A stretch of DNA of 64,000 nt, taken from positions 62,001-126,000 of the forward strand of contig CP137673.1 of the NCBI GenBank assembly GCA_037976565.1, read 5' to 3'. Source of the stretch: Mesocentrotus franciscanus (taxonomy: Eukaryota; Echinodermata; Echinoidea; Camarodonta; Strongylocentrotidae). Every line of letters begins with the position of its first letter. Positions within the stretch are counted from its first letter, which is position 1. The position numbers and the translations under genes are program-made. Under the pieces are notes generated by a model. The model was given only the letters and a program-made list of their open reading frames with translations. It did no database searches and was not told where the DNA came from. Positions 11,560-23,399 of the stretch are shown here, one piece after another.

Positions 11560-12282
11560 ACCCTATAGCCTGGATGGGGTGGGGGTGGGGGAAGGGGACT
11601 AATTTGGCCCCTTAAAACATTTTTCACAATAACTATTTAAAGCGAAGACATTCTGCGCTGAAATTTCATGACTTTTTCCTTCACATCTCGCGCAACAACG
11701 CCGGGCATGCAGTTCCTATGCTACACATAATTTTGTACATGTACTTGCACATCGGACCCAAAATAGCTCAAAAACGTGGTTTCTTGTAGAATTTCAATAC
11801 AAATTGTGTATTAGCTAATATTTTTAAATGTATTATTATATCTGCTTTCACAGATTGAAATCTATTTCGTTTATGCTAGTTATGATCGCATAAGTGTTGC
11901 CAACAAATTTCATTGAAAAAACAATAAAAATGAAAAGGTCGAAAAACAGAGAAATTAAAAAACAATGAAATACATAACTTAATTTTGATACTGGATTTTT
12001 TTAAAATACGCTTGTTAAGAATAATACATAGAGTGTCTAGATCAAAAGAACAGCACATTTCGAGCTGTTTTGAGTGATTTAGAGCAAAAAAGGTCTAATT
12101 TCATGCTTAAATTAGCATAATTAGCATAATCGATTAAACAAAATATTTTTCAGAGAGATTAATATACGATTTTGGAGATTATGTTGCAGGTGACGATTTC
12201 ATCACGATCAGGCAGTTGAGGGCGAGATCTCGGGGCTAAATGCACCCCTTTGACACTGCATAGCCCGGGCTATATAGGGTTT
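11560..12282. mobile_element. Non-autonomous element with CCCTATAGCC ends
   Basis: The left end reads TTTAACCCTATAGCC and the right end GGCTATATAGGGTTTTAA, inverted copies flanked by TTAA-like bases. CCC/GGG termini beside TTAA recall piggyBac-type elements. A matching right end occurs at 21705-21722. No transposase frame is present. It lies in intron 9 of the DUF7869-like gene. Confidence 0.45.
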
Positions 12283-12489
12283 TAAAAATATATATATGAC
12301 CTTTCAAGAGATTAGGTCATAGTATCATTAGATAAACGATTATTATTCCAAGAATTTGCCACTATATGTTTATATAACTGGATGAAGGTAATAACAACCT
12401 ATCTAGCTGGCTGATCATAAACTTTGATATTTTAGCACACTGTTTCTTACATCAGGGCTATAATACATTTCCTTTGTGTGTTTTAACAG

Positions 12490-12605
12490 AAGATTCAACA
12501 GTGAGATGGCCTATATGCGATCTACTGATAATGGCCAAACAACCAACTGACAGACCACAGCTTGAGGAGCATGCTTGCAACACAGAGGATGAAACATTCA
12601 GACAG
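12490..12605 (+). CDS. DUF7869-like gene, exon 10
   Basis: Acceptor TAACAG, donor GTACAT; enters phase 1, leaves phase 0. It encodes a short linker (EDSTVRWPICDLLIMAKQPT, then a Glu-rich end). No motif is recognised. It is placed by phase, splice sites and open frame. Confidence 0.55.
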
Positions 12606-13529
12606 GTACATGTTTCATTAATATGTCCCTTAATTAAGACAAAGATATTGTGAACCATATTTAGTATTAAATGTATTTTAATCGTTATTTACAACTTGAG
12701 TTGCTTTCTAAAAAAAAAAATGTAAATCATCTACAATGCTGCATGACTAACACACTCAGCTTAATTGCATCTTGAGTGCAACATTATTCCCTAACAGAAT
12801 TTACACTCTGTATAGTCTTCACACAAGATCTAGCCCCTAATATATATACATGTAAGCCCTTGCATAATTCCAGTCATTACAGTAATTACAAGTCATGCCG
12901 AGTATTTTGGGGTCAGGTCATGTCAGGTAAAGATTAGCTTTGGGTACTAGTGATTGCTATACGCTTGTGCATTAGTTGCAAAAGTCTTCCCAAATTTTTG
13001 TTGTTTTTGTTGTTTCTTGTTTTTTTTTCTTAAACATCAATGTGAGCACCTCAAAAATTGTAGTTATCTGCATTTACGTAATCGTAGGTATCGCACATCT
13101 GCATTTCTGCATTGAATTGCTACAATACACAGACAATGGGAAAATCGTCAATTTGCACGTTACCCGATGGTCAAAACTTTTTATATTTGGCATCAAAAGA
13201 TGCGCAAGACTCTATGCTATAAAGTCATGAAAGCTCGGCACAAAAAAAAATATCCTTAAACATATCCCGGTGAACAGCCCTTTTAGGGTTAATTGAAAAT
13301 CAAAAATACAAAAATAGTAGAAGTTTCAACAATATTTTCTGATTTTATAAAAGAAAATTATTTATTAGGTTTCAGAAAGAATTACTATAATAATATGTTT
13401 ATATGTTGTAAATAAAGTGTACATAAGGAATTGTCTTGAATCACTGATAATGTATGTAGTGGCACTACACTATTCGTTTTCAATTCACTTTCTTATTTTA
13501 TTTATTTTACTTTCTTTTTCTTTTGTTAG

Positions 13530-13838
13530 GTTCACATAGGACCCAAAGTAAAGGAACAGAGGACAGAAGTTAGGGAGAGAGACATGGTGGCAACATATCT
13601 CCCAGAGTACTCGACACACTGGCCTCAAGTTGGCTGCATTCGCAGTGTACATGAAGACAAGTCCCTACAGATCGAGTGGTACACAGGAACCTTGACTTCT
13701 AAGTGGAAGGAGGTAAAGGTACCAGTCAAAGGACAAAAGGGCAGGAAACAGCTTTGGGTTGAGACTATTGATTCTAGTTCTGTGATTCTCCCTCCTTTCT
13801 CACTGACTGCTGGAGAAAACTTCCTCTTCAAACAGTGA
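13530..13838 (+). CDS. DUF7869-like gene, exon 11 and stop
   Basis: The acceptor is a long pyrimidine tract ending GTTAG. The 102 codons are open to TGA at 13836-13838. The sequence VGCIRSVHEDKSLQIEWYTG and the following KWKEVKVPV suggest a small beta-barrel of the chromo/Tudor kind that often ends this family's proteins; that fold call is inference. The region just downstream (13860-14300) has no coding signal. Confidence 0.6.
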   Translation, partial: VHIGPKVKEQRTEVRERDMVATYLPEYSTHWPQVGCIRSVHEDKSLQIEWYTGTLTSKWKEVKVPVKGQKGRKQLWVETIDSSSVILPPFSLTAGENFLFKQ

Positions 13839-14309
13839 ATGGTTTGAGAGAGAAGCACAGTAGCTATTTTCAGTAGCTTTGTAGATCCTAGCTTAATTGG
13901 GCCATTGTAATTGCCTTAGCTATCAAATAATTGAGCAAAATAGTAGGCCTATTGGTTTCAATAAAATTGGAGTAATATTTTTTGGGGGTGGGGGCTGTGA
14001 AGCACAAGTGGAGGAGCTTTTTAATTTCACCAGAGGGTCCTTAGTACAAATCTTAGTTGCATGAGATTTACAATCTATATGATTTAAACAGATGTAATTT
14101 TATCTTTTTTAATATTACTGTAATATTTTGAATTGAAAACTTACAAGCTTATTCCGCTGCCAGACATGGCGGATCAGAAAATGTACAAGTAACGGATGGT
14201 ACTTTTGTTTAATCCGTCATGCGGCTGTCACACTTGAGGAACGGATGTCGTTTTTGGCATCGGTTGATATCCGTTAAAATGGTTTCATGTCCTTTTGTCT
14301 CGCCTGCGT

Positions 14310-14955
14310 AGCAGGAGCCAGGCATAGGCGTCACTTTTACACCGGCGGTGTCGGCGTCAACAATTATGTTGTACACCCAATAACTTTCTATATCTTCGAG
14401 CTAGGATCACCAAATTCTTACCAGTGGTACATTTCTTGAAGACTCAGGTCAAGTTCGAATATGGGTCATGGTCGACAAAGTTCAAAGGTCAAAAGGTCAA
14501 TGAACTTAATATACAAAGCTGTACTTATGCTGTACACACAATAACTCTCCACAGCTTTGAAGTAGAATCGTGAAATTCATACCAGTGGTACATCTCTTGA
14601 AGACTCAGATCAAGTTTGAATATGGGCGATATCCGACAAAGGTGAAAGGTCAAAAGTTGTTGTTGTTGTTTTCCAGTTTTTACGGCACTGTCAAAAAGTC
14701 TATGAACTTTTTATTAAAAGCATAGTACACACAATAACTTTCCATAGTTTTGATCAAGGATTGCCAAATTCACACCAGTGGTACATCTCTTGTAGACTCG
14801 GGTCAAGTTCGAATATGGGTCACTCGTGTTCAACAAAGTTCAAAGGTTAAAAGGTCATTGAACTTAACATACAAAGCTGTATACACACAATAACTTTCCA
14901 CAGCTTTGAAGTAGGATCGCCAAATTCATACCAGTGGTACATCTCCTGTCTGGTA
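14310..14955. repeat. Degenerate tandem repeat, unit about 160-200 bases
   Basis: About four units share ACACAATAACTTTCCA, CCAGTGGTACATCTCTTG, GACTCAGGTCAAGTTCGAAT and AAAGTTCAAAGGTCAAAAGG. A (TTG)n run at 14657-14671 interrupts one unit. There is no coding potential. The array leads straight into the 35-bp satellite. Confidence 0.7.
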
Positions 14956-16015
14956 AAAACTTATACGATTCAGAGAACAAGTGTCATGTATAAACTTATA
15001 CAATTTAGAGAAGAAGTGCCATGTATAAACTTATACGCTTTAGAGAACAAGTGTCATGTATAAACTTATACGCTTTAGAGAAGAAGTGCCTTGTATAAAC
15101 TTATACGCTTTAGAGAACAAGTGTCATGTATAAACTTATACGATTCAGATAACAAGTGTCATGTATAAATTTATACGATTCAGAGAATAAGTGTCATGAA
15201 TAAACTTATACGCTTTAGAGAACAAGTGTCTCGTATAAATCTATACGATTCAGAGAACAAGTGTCATGTATAAATTTATACGCTTTAGAGAACAAGTGAC
15301 ATGTATAAATTTATACGATTCAGAGAACAAGTGTTATGTATAAACTTATACGCTTTAGAGAACAAGTGTCATGTATAAATTTATACGATTCAGAGAACAA
15401 GTGTCATGTATAAATTTATACGATTCAGAGAACAAGTGTTATGTATAAACTTATACGCTTTAGAGAACAAGTGTCATGTATAAATTTATACGATTCAGAG
15501 AACAAGTGTCATGTATAAATTTATACGCTTTAGAGAACAAGTGTCATGTATAAATTTATACGATTCAGAGAACAAGTGTCATGTATAAACTTATACGATT
15601 CAGAGAACAAGTGTCTGGTATAAACTTATACACTTTCGAGAAGAAGTGCCATGTATAAACTTATACGCTTTAGAGAACAAGTGTCAAGTATAAATTTATA
15701 CGATTCAGAGAACAAGTGTCATGAATAAATTTATACGCTTTAGAGAACAAGTGTCATGTATAAATTTATACGATTCAGAGAACAAGTGTCATGTATAAAT
15801 TTATACGCTTTAGAGAACAAGTGTCATGTATAAATTTATACGCTTTAGAGAACAAGTGTCATGTATAAACTTATACGCTTTAGAGAACAAGTGTCATGTA
15901 TAAATTTATACGATTCAGAGAACAAGTGTCATGTATAAACTTATACGCTTTAGAGAACAAGTGTCATGTATAAACTTATACGATTCAGATAACAAGTGTC
16001 ATGTATAAACTTACA
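14955..16015. repeat. 35-bp satellite, about 30 copies
   Basis: The unit reads ACTTATACG, then CTTTAG or ATTCAG, then AGAACAAGTGTC, then ATGTATAA, with very little length change. Two variants, CGCTTTAG and CGATTCAG, alternate over much of the array, giving a 70-base higher order. The unit contains a partly palindromic TATAAACTTATA. It is followed by AT-rich single-copy DNA with no gene to 16470. Confidence 0.9.
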
Positions 16016-16559
16016 CGTTTTTAAAATCTCATTGATATGTATTTAGTTGATTAATTCATTGAATTAATCAATATATATGTATTTGAATTTTGATACAGTA
16101 TACATGTACATGTAACATATATTGATGGACAAATAAAGGATACCAATGAATATTCATTGGTTTTATTTAATTGGAATCAGTTGTGTAATGCAGTTCAATT
16201 TAATGCTCTGAAAACAGTGACTAAGTTAGAGTTTGCAGAGAGTGTTGACATGTGTTAATGAAAAGAAGCTTGATTCATTATTTTTGTAAACCTTTCTTTC
16301 CACCTGATATTAACAATTACACATTTTTGCAAGTTATCTTTAGCTTTTTGATAAACATAAGGCATCAATTATATTGGAAAAATAAAGAAAATATGTGAAA
16401 TTGGCAGTCCATAATATGCTTTTTTTGTCCAGATTGGAATAAATTATTGTTGTTAACAGATGAAATTATTTATATGGCTATCTTTTGGTATGAGTCTGTA
16501 GCTATATGGGCTAGTTCATTTGTGGATTTAGTTCTGACCAATTCTTTAATTAATTTTTT

Positions 16560-17030
16560 AATGTAATTAATGTGCTGCGTGACGTCACAGGGACTGCAGT
16601 AGGCCTGGCTCGACGCAGACGCTTCGGCCCGCCCTGGCCCTTTTCTTACTGTAAACGGGGTCCCATACACACTCCCTCCGGAGAGGAAGAGCCGGCGAAA
16701 AAATTCTCTTTTAGCCATCCCAACGACCGCGACCGCTGAATTGAACGGGATATAGCCCGATTAATGTAGATTAAAACGTCCGTCCGTAAGACTGCCCGGC
16801 GGCGATCAAGGGAAGTGCGGGTGGGAGGAGCTTTGCTTGCTGAAAAATTGAGCGAAATACCCCCAAATACCCTCGACGCCTTAAGAGTATTATTATATAG
16901 ATAACTTTACGCAGGCGCTTGACGGCATGCAACCACCATGTATTGTGCAGCGGTTTGCCGTGGAAACCTGTGAGAAAGTGTATACTTAAGTGTTCATTTT
17001 TCAGAAAAGTACTCCTCAAAAGATAAGAAA
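16560..17030. other. CpG-rich island, no assignable gene
   Basis: The stretch is clearly GC- and CpG-richer than its surroundings (TGACGTCA at 16581, many CG steps to 16830). Two minus-strand frames of 82 codons are open here but match nothing I know. It could be a promoter or first-exon region of a minus-strand gene, or part of a repeat. Confidence 0.3.
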
Positions 17031-18250
17031 ATTGACAAAAAACAGGTAAGAAACATAACGACTTTTAAATCATGACCATTATTTGAACAATCGATGAAGA
17101 TTTAGTTGATTTTTGGTCTGTTTTAGTAGGGTATCTCCACGCCGGAGTTACTGGTCGAAGTCTGATATGATTTTGAACTAGCGCCAAACAAACTACTGTG
17201 TTTTAGGAAAGAGAGTGAGAGAGGGAGAGAAATAAAGAGAGAGAGAGAGAGAGAGGAGATATCTGGATAGACATATTGTTTTTCTTACATGTATATCTGA
17301 ACGATTTTGTGGTCATTCATTTTAATATTGCTTTCTTTCTGATATTCTTTCCTGAATACATTTCAGACATAAGAATTGAACAAATAATAAGAGTTCATGT
17401 ATCCCGTAGGCCTACTGGAAACTTGTTTGCTATACATGTATATCCAAGAGCTGATCAGTCGGCTGAGACTAGATTGAGACGGTTGCCGAAGAGGGTTTTA
17501 CTCACTTTGTGCATAGACCAGGGAGGTGAACCTCCTGCATAGACGTAGGTCTAATCCTGAACGGATGTGAGTTCACATCTGATTCACCCTGCTGACAGTA
17601 TACACAACACAGACACACACTCTACCATGGACATAAGCCATGCGAATACAGTGGTAAAAATATTCCTATAACATCTTTTTATAAGATCAAATAGTTTCAG
17701 AGGAATTCAATATTTTACCAACACTTTGTAATAACTTTAAACTTTCACTAAATACACCTGTAAATTCTCTAATCTTTCTCAAAATGGTTAACTCTTATCT
17801 TAATACAAGGATGGGCTTTCCTTTAAAAAATGTGTATCCATTATATGGAAAATTTATCCCCCATGAAAAAGAAAAGAAAAGAAACAAAGAAAAAACATAA
17901 AATATTATTTTCTGAATAACTTTGATGATTCACATGCCAATTGAGTTCTATTTTAAAGAAAAGCTACCAAGATCTTTTATGAATATGTTTCAAGGTTTGA
18001 GACTTACTTTGGAATCTCCCTTAAAGTTAATTAGAACAACGGCAACATCTTGTCATAAAGGTATAGCTCTACATAAACATGTAGAGTAGAGTACATTCAA
18101 TTTGCAATTCTTCAGTTCTTAAGCCAGTTTCCTATTTTTGTTAAGAAAAGAGTATGTACATAAACAATTATCAATTATTCTTTACTTCAGGTTGATATCA
18201 AGCGTATGAATTACTGACATGATTGATTTTAAATGACGAATAGATAACTT
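17030..18250. other. No gene seen; (GA)n at 17213-17258
   Basis: AT-rich DNA with a GA microsatellite and no frame that looks coding. It is probably intron or 3' flank of the broken RecQ locus that follows on the minus strand. Confidence 0.5.
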
Positions 18251-18258
18251 ACCACTTA

Positions 18259-19558
18259 CAGATCATCCATGTCACTAAGGCTCATATCTGCCACTCCCAA
18301 GGAAGAAGATAGGCTGCTATGAATTTCTTCGCCTTGGGATTCACAAGAGCTGTTGGCTGTGTCAGGAAGCTGTACATGTGACTCCATGTCAGGCACATTT
18401 ACAAACTCCAGATATCTGGATAGCACTTGTAGAATATAATGAGCCTGCTTTACTGTCAACCCAGGGCAATAATAATTCACAGTTTCTGTCATTGATGACA
18501 TGGCAATGCTGTACCACCTCTTTGAAATTTGCTGAACCAGATCATTTTTTCCAACGATCTCTTCATTGAGTCCAGGATCATCAATTCATTTGCCATTATG
18601 TCTTTATGTACAGAGGCTCTAGTTTGTGATGTCAGGACTTCACTTCCTTCTGCTATCTCAGAGCCAGCATCATGAAGGGATACTGCTCCCACTGTGATGA
18701 AAGTTTCTGCTAATTTTAGAGATGATGAAGGGTGCTGCTCTGGCAATTATCAGATTCACGGACAGGTCTGAGAACAAATATCACAACACATGTGGAGAGG
18801 GTGCACTGCGGTAATAGGGTCCGAAGAGCTAGAGAAGTGCTTTGACAAAAGCTTTGACGACACTTAGTTCTGTTCAAACAAAATGCCTTCATTTCTTTTG
18901 TTACATGCCTCCTAGATGTATCATGACCATTCACATACATGATAGCATGTCCTTCTCCTTGGTCCCTAGATGCCCTTCCAATTTCTTGAGTACCCGGTAT
19001 ACGACTCTAAATCAGAAGGGCATCCAATGTATCACCTGACGGACTGCTGGGTTATCTATTCCCATTCCAAGGGATACAGAAGCTAGGATCAGTCTTATTG
19101 GTCCATTATTTCCCGTGGAGAGATGAAGATCCTCATCTTAGCCGATTCTGGTGCCTCAGATCGATACTTTCCCTATGCAGTTCTTGCACATTACATAATC
19201 TGCTGACGAGCACTGCTCATTTAGTAATGACAAAATATTGTCACATGTTGTGTGGAGTTTTGTGAGAGATGAGAAATAAATTATCACTATTGGAGCTTTC
19301 TGCCTATTTTTCGTCAATTCTGAAGCAATTCTGGGATAAAGTGTGTTCATTTCTTCATCGCTTCTCTTGCATACTATGATTTTTATATTCCTTCTGTTTG
19401 GGAGGACGATGAACGATGCAGGTTTTCTCATCAGCAAAGATGACTTAATCTGCATTGCGTAGCTTTGGTTGCTGTTGCTGTCAGAGCAACCAGTGGGATG
19501 CCAGGGAAAATGGACCTCAGTCTGCTGCTTGAGATAATCCGGCCTGAATTCTGGTCCC
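18259..19558 (-). pseudogene. RecQ-family helicase, C-terminal half, frame-broken
   Basis: Read on the minus strand, this is one long exon between a TTACAG acceptor and a GTAAGT donor. In order it shows GPEFRPDYLK, LRSIFPGIPLVALTATATKA (motif III region), a lobe-2 stretch with APIVIIYFSSLTKLH, LASVSLGMGIDNPAVRQVIH (motif V), QEIGRASRDQGEGHAIMYVN (motif VI, with R-A-S in place of the usual R-A-G), a Cys-bearing RecQ zinc-region remnant, and a winged-helix-like tail ending in a Ser/Asp-rich stretch (GVADMSLSDMDDL). At least five frame changes are needed (near 19520, 19455, 19010, 18870, 18500), plus a stop after HWMPF. Motifs I and II are absent, so the upstream exons are missing or fall in flanking DNA I cannot assign. 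RecQ proteins are 3'-5' DNA helicases; this copy cannot make one. Confidence 0.8.
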
Positions 19559-19749
19559 CTGTAATGCAGGGTAATGAAAGAAAATGACAATTGTAACCAC
19601 TTGCAGTATTTATAAACCAATCCAAGATAAATGAATACTATATTAATTATAGTAAATTATGCAAACATAAGTATAGAATCAAATATTCATTATCAAACTT
19701 GGGCAAAGGCATCTACCGGTAATATGAGGAAAACTAGTTTCTTTAAAAT

Positions 19750-20070
19750 AATTTAACCCTGATGTTAGATTTAAAAATGACACCACACAGAGAAAAGAGG
19801 TTTGAATTTATTCCCTATAGGGAGTAAGGACTAAATGCTTGTCGATAAGTGACACCCCTTAGGAGTAAATTTACCCGATGTAAGGAGTAAATTTACACCT
19901 ACAAGAAGGTGTAATGCACCCCAAGGTTATGATTTTACTCCCTTTAAGGATTGAAATTTGCACCCAATGGTGCTTAATTAACACCTTTGGTTCCATTTTC
20001 AGGAAAATGGGTTCAAATTTACACCCATGGGGTTGAATTTTATACCTATATGATCGATTCCTCTACACCC
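19750..20070. repeat. TTTACACC-type self-complementary repeat
   Basis: Several copies of GGAGTAAATTTAC(ACC) and its complement GGTG(T)AAATTT occur within 300 bases, with AACACCTTTGG/CCAAGGT pieces. It is probably a decayed hairpin element. Confidence 0.4.
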
Positions 20071-20567
20071 TAAGTGACGAGGACACGGTTCGCCACCTTG
20101 GCTGACACAGAAAATTTGTCAGGATGCCCGTGCCTGGCCAAGCGCTTCCGTCTGTTTGGTCAAAATATATGACCGTAGCTTGATGGCTGGAGTTATCATT
20201 TACTGCTCACAGGTATCACAGGGCGATCGACAATCAGTCATCCATCGACTGCAATCGGTCACCCAAGCTTTTATGCACAGCATCAACCAATTAATCATCC
20301 CTCGCGCAGTCAATCATCCATGCTTTGTAATCACCTAACAGTCACTGATTCTCACCCTTTTGTCTACTTTTCACTGCTCTAAAGAAATCAGACCATAATC
20401 TCGAGTTATATGTCCAAAAGCTTTAATGCTTACCTAAACAACAGTTAGTGAACTCAACACAAGTGCAGACTGTAAGAACCACTTTAAGTTAGCCTCGTGA
20501 GGCTGGTCTGATGGACGATCGGATCAAATGCAGTGGAAATATACCTAAATACACAATCAGCCCACTC

Positions 20568-21067
20568 NNNNNNNNNNNNNNNNNNNNNNNNNNNNNNNNN
20601 NNNNNNNNNNNNNNNNNNNNNNNNNNNNNNNNNNNNNNNNNNNNNNNNNNNNNNNNNNNNNNNNNNNNNNNNNNNNNNNNNNNNNNNNNNNNNNNNNNNN
20701 NNNNNNNNNNNNNNNNNNNNNNNNNNNNNNNNNNNNNNNNNNNNNNNNNNNNNNNNNNNNNNNNNNNNNNNNNNNNNNNNNNNNNNNNNNNNNNNNNNNN
20801 NNNNNNNNNNNNNNNNNNNNNNNNNNNNNNNNNNNNNNNNNNNNNNNNNNNNNNNNNNNNNNNNNNNNNNNNNNNNNNNNNNNNNNNNNNNNNNNNNNNN
20901 NNNNNNNNNNNNNNNNNNNNNNNNNNNNNNNNNNNNNNNNNNNNNNNNNNNNNNNNNNNNNNNNNNNNNNNNNNNNNNNNNNNNNNNNNNNNNNNNNNNN
21001 NNNNNNNNNNNNNNNNNNNNNNNNNNNNNNNNNNNNNNNNNNNNNNNNNNNNNNNNNNNNNNNNNNN
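20568..21067. other. Assembly gap (500 N)
   Basis: Exactly 500 undetermined bases, a standard placeholder size, so the true distance is unknown. Any frames running through it are meaningless. Confidence 1.
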
Positions 21068-22002
21068 TGCGCGCAGTTGAGTTCCATCTAGTTTCTTTCT
21101 GGGTCTTGCGCATCTTTTGAAACAAATTTTGAAAAATCAGACCTACCGTTACAAAGTCACGTGACCTTTTGTCTTTGCATGTCAGCCCGAAAAATTCCTG
21201 CTCATTTTCTTGATTTGTGTACAAAATATATAAGAGAGATAAAACATTGGTTATTTGGTCTTGTTCATAGTTTAGTGTTTGTTTTGGGGTCAAAATAATT
21301 GAATTATAGTTAGAAATGAAATAAACCACAAAACAATACAATACAATACATAAGTTATAAAAACAAAGAAATACATAAGAAATTATCAAAACAATAGATA
21401 CATGAGTAATAACCTGGCTCTTCCAAATTTTGTTGTATTATTATTCCAAATGGATATATGTAGTGAAAATGAATGTTTGAATATGAAGAATATGCGGTTT
21501 AGGGGTAAAAATGTGAATTTTATGACCTTAAGTGCATGAATTACCATAAATGTGCAAATTAGTGTATTTTTCAAGAAATTGAAATTACCATAGTATTCTA
21601 TACACTTCACTTGACATGCATGTGCCAATTTTTGCGGCGATCACCAAGATTAGGGGCGAGAAGCCCCCAGCAACATTTGTAAATCATTTTGTTTTAAAAT
21701 AACCCTGGCTATATAGGGTTCCACGCAACATAGTATTATTATTATTGTTATTATTATTAGCCATCAACATTTTACTGTTAAGATGGTATATACATCTAGA
21801 TGGAAAATGTGATGTAGTACTTAGGCTCTTTATATGCAATTATTTTTTATATGTACATAAAATATGTACAATGCTTGTTATATAGTTTATAGGGCCTACA
21901 AGATCTTCAGGACTGCTGACTTTATCAGGCTATCAGCGGTACCTCATTAAAAGCGGTCCCTCATGTTGTTGTTAACCCATGATAATAATAATATAACATG
22001 TG
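21068..22002. other. No gene seen
   Basis: AT-rich DNA. It contains ACAATACAATACAATAC at 21333, a GGCTATATAGGG element end at 21707 and (TTA)n at 21733-21760. No exon is recognised. Confidence 0.5.
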
Positions 22003-22640
22003 TAGGGAGACTGGGGTTAAGTGGGACACTCTAAAAATAAGAAGACAATGATAAATTCATTTACATCAGGCAAAGGCTTCACCCAATGCCTTTGAAAAAT
22101 ATGCCAACAACCACTGTAAACTATTGCACACAAGTATAGGATAAGCAACTTATTTTCACTAATTTTATTACTGATTTTTAAACATTTATTCAGATTTTTA
22201 TTATGCGGTTCCCAACTGGGGATCTGACATTTGCTCCTGCGACAATTGCTTGTCTTATTTTCTCCAAAGATATAGGGTTAGGGTTGTGATAGGGTTTTGG
22301 TTCAGAATAATAGGAAGGTAAGGATTAAGGTTAGTGTTAGGTTTGGGTTTAGAGTTTATGTTTGGCTTAGTATGCAGATTTTCCATTGGAGCAATTGTCC
22401 CCAGAGCAAATGTCATGGAATCTCCCAACCAAGTGGATACCCCTTGTGATAGTGATTATCCTCTGAGGTGATTAAATGATTTAATACAAGATTTCTTGAT
22501 GGCAAGCTAGAATTAATAGTATGGCCATCAATTTCATTTTTTTTTATATCTGGGGTTGACATGCAATGAATGTATTGTTTTATTGATTGAATGTACGCTT
22601 AGTGTCCCAGTTTACCCCGAGGTGTCCCATTACCCCCCAT
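22003..22640. mobile_element. Inverted-repeat element (GGGTTAAGTGGGACA ends), with a nested MITE
   Basis: The left end at 22003-22032 (ACTGGGGTTAAGTGGGACAC) pairs with the right end at 22601-22639 (GTGTCCCAGTTTACCCC and GTGTCCCATTACCCCC). A second inverted-repeat element sits inside at 22226-22415. No transposase frame. Confidence 0.55.
22226..22415. mobile_element. GACATTTGCTCC MITE, telomere-like interior
   Basis: Ends GACATTTGCTCCTGCGACAA and TTGTCCCCAGAGCAAATGTC are inverted copies. The interior is a run of GGTTAG/GGGTTT-type repeats. A second copy with the same ends and interior lies at 53649-53854. Confidence 0.65.
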
Positions 22641-22869
22641 CTAAGGGTTTGCAAAATTTATGATTACATGAAAAGTCAAGCTGTGGGAATTCAATCTATA
22701 ACTGCAATATTTACCTATGTATCTACAGTGCATCCCAGAAAAAGGAAACCAGATTTCAGGGCAGAAATTTTCTGTCATAATAATAACTTTATGAGATATA
22801 CATGTATGAAATGCTCTACTTCTACTTTTATTTGATGCATAACGTAATATGCTAGATTTCTGACAAATG

Positions 22870-23085
22870 AGTAAGAAGCCATTTCAGCTTTCCTGATTTA
22901 GCAGCCATTGGATCTAATGCTTAAGTGAATTCACACAAACTGTTCACATCCTCCCAATACAGCAATAAAAGAGCCCCTGAACAGGGCTACTTAAACACTG
23001 TTTTGTTATGTGTAAATTCACTCAAGCATAAGGTCCATTGTCAGCTGCTAGATTAGAAAGCTGAATGGCTACTTATTTGGGAGAA
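22870..23085. mobile_element. MITE with ~66-bp inverted ends
   Basis: The left arm (AGAAGCCATTTCAGCTTTCC … TGCTTAAGTGAATTCACAC) and the right arm (GTGTAAATTCACTCAAGCAT … AAAGCTGAATGGCTACTTA) are imperfect inverted copies over about 66 bases, with an ~80-base loop holding CCCCTGAACAGGGC. Confidence 0.7.
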
Positions 23086-23399
23086 ATCAAGCATCATTTC
23101 ATTTTACTTCTTCTCGAGCATATACATTCATTTTATATGCATGAAGTGTCATATAAGAAAATTATTAATTTTATGTGATGTGTTTCTTTATCCAAAATAA
23201 ATATCTTTACTACCCTACAAATTAACTCAAAGTTACAATTTGTTTGTGCAAATGAAATTTTGGTACCACCACTTTCTATTTTTTTAATTCAATCATCATA
23301 TGAATAATAAATTATGCATCAAATAAGAAGCGGAGCTTTTCACACATATACATCTCATTGCGGAAATTATTGTATCCCCCGCAGTATGCCGGTGGGGTA

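Larger units (their letters stand above)
1476..13838 (+). pseudogene. DUF7869-like multi-exon gene, 11 exons, frame-broken copy
   Basis: This locus can be assembled from eleven exons: 1476-1554, 2201-2254, 3276-3355, 4677-4743, 5481-5741, 7398-7656, 8226-8347, 9078-9471, 10585-11092, 12490-12605 and 13530-13838. Every junction is GT-AG and the phases agree. The exons total 2249 bases. The five small indels I see (two +1, three -1) would bring this to 2250, that is 749 residues plus a stop. Exons 1-3 are acidic, exon 5 is Cys-rich at its start, exon 7 holds CDVC, and exons 8-9 hold the core (IIDGMDQ, LQLDN, GHTHEDIDQFFS) that I recognise from the DUF7869 family, multi-copy in marine invertebrates. 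The function is unknown. I infer a nuclease- or transposase-like protein from the spacing of acidic residues. The breaks make this copy non-functional unless they are assembly errors. Confidence 0.75.

Noticed and set aside
14955..16015. CRISPR-like regular repeats
   Set aside because: The 35-base units are contiguous with no unique spacers, and the genome is animal. It is a satellite.
19156..19430. Independent 154-codon gene
   Set aside because: It is one frame of the broken RecQ exon.
20484..21389. Open frames of up to 301 codons
   Set aside because: They are created by the 500-base N gap.
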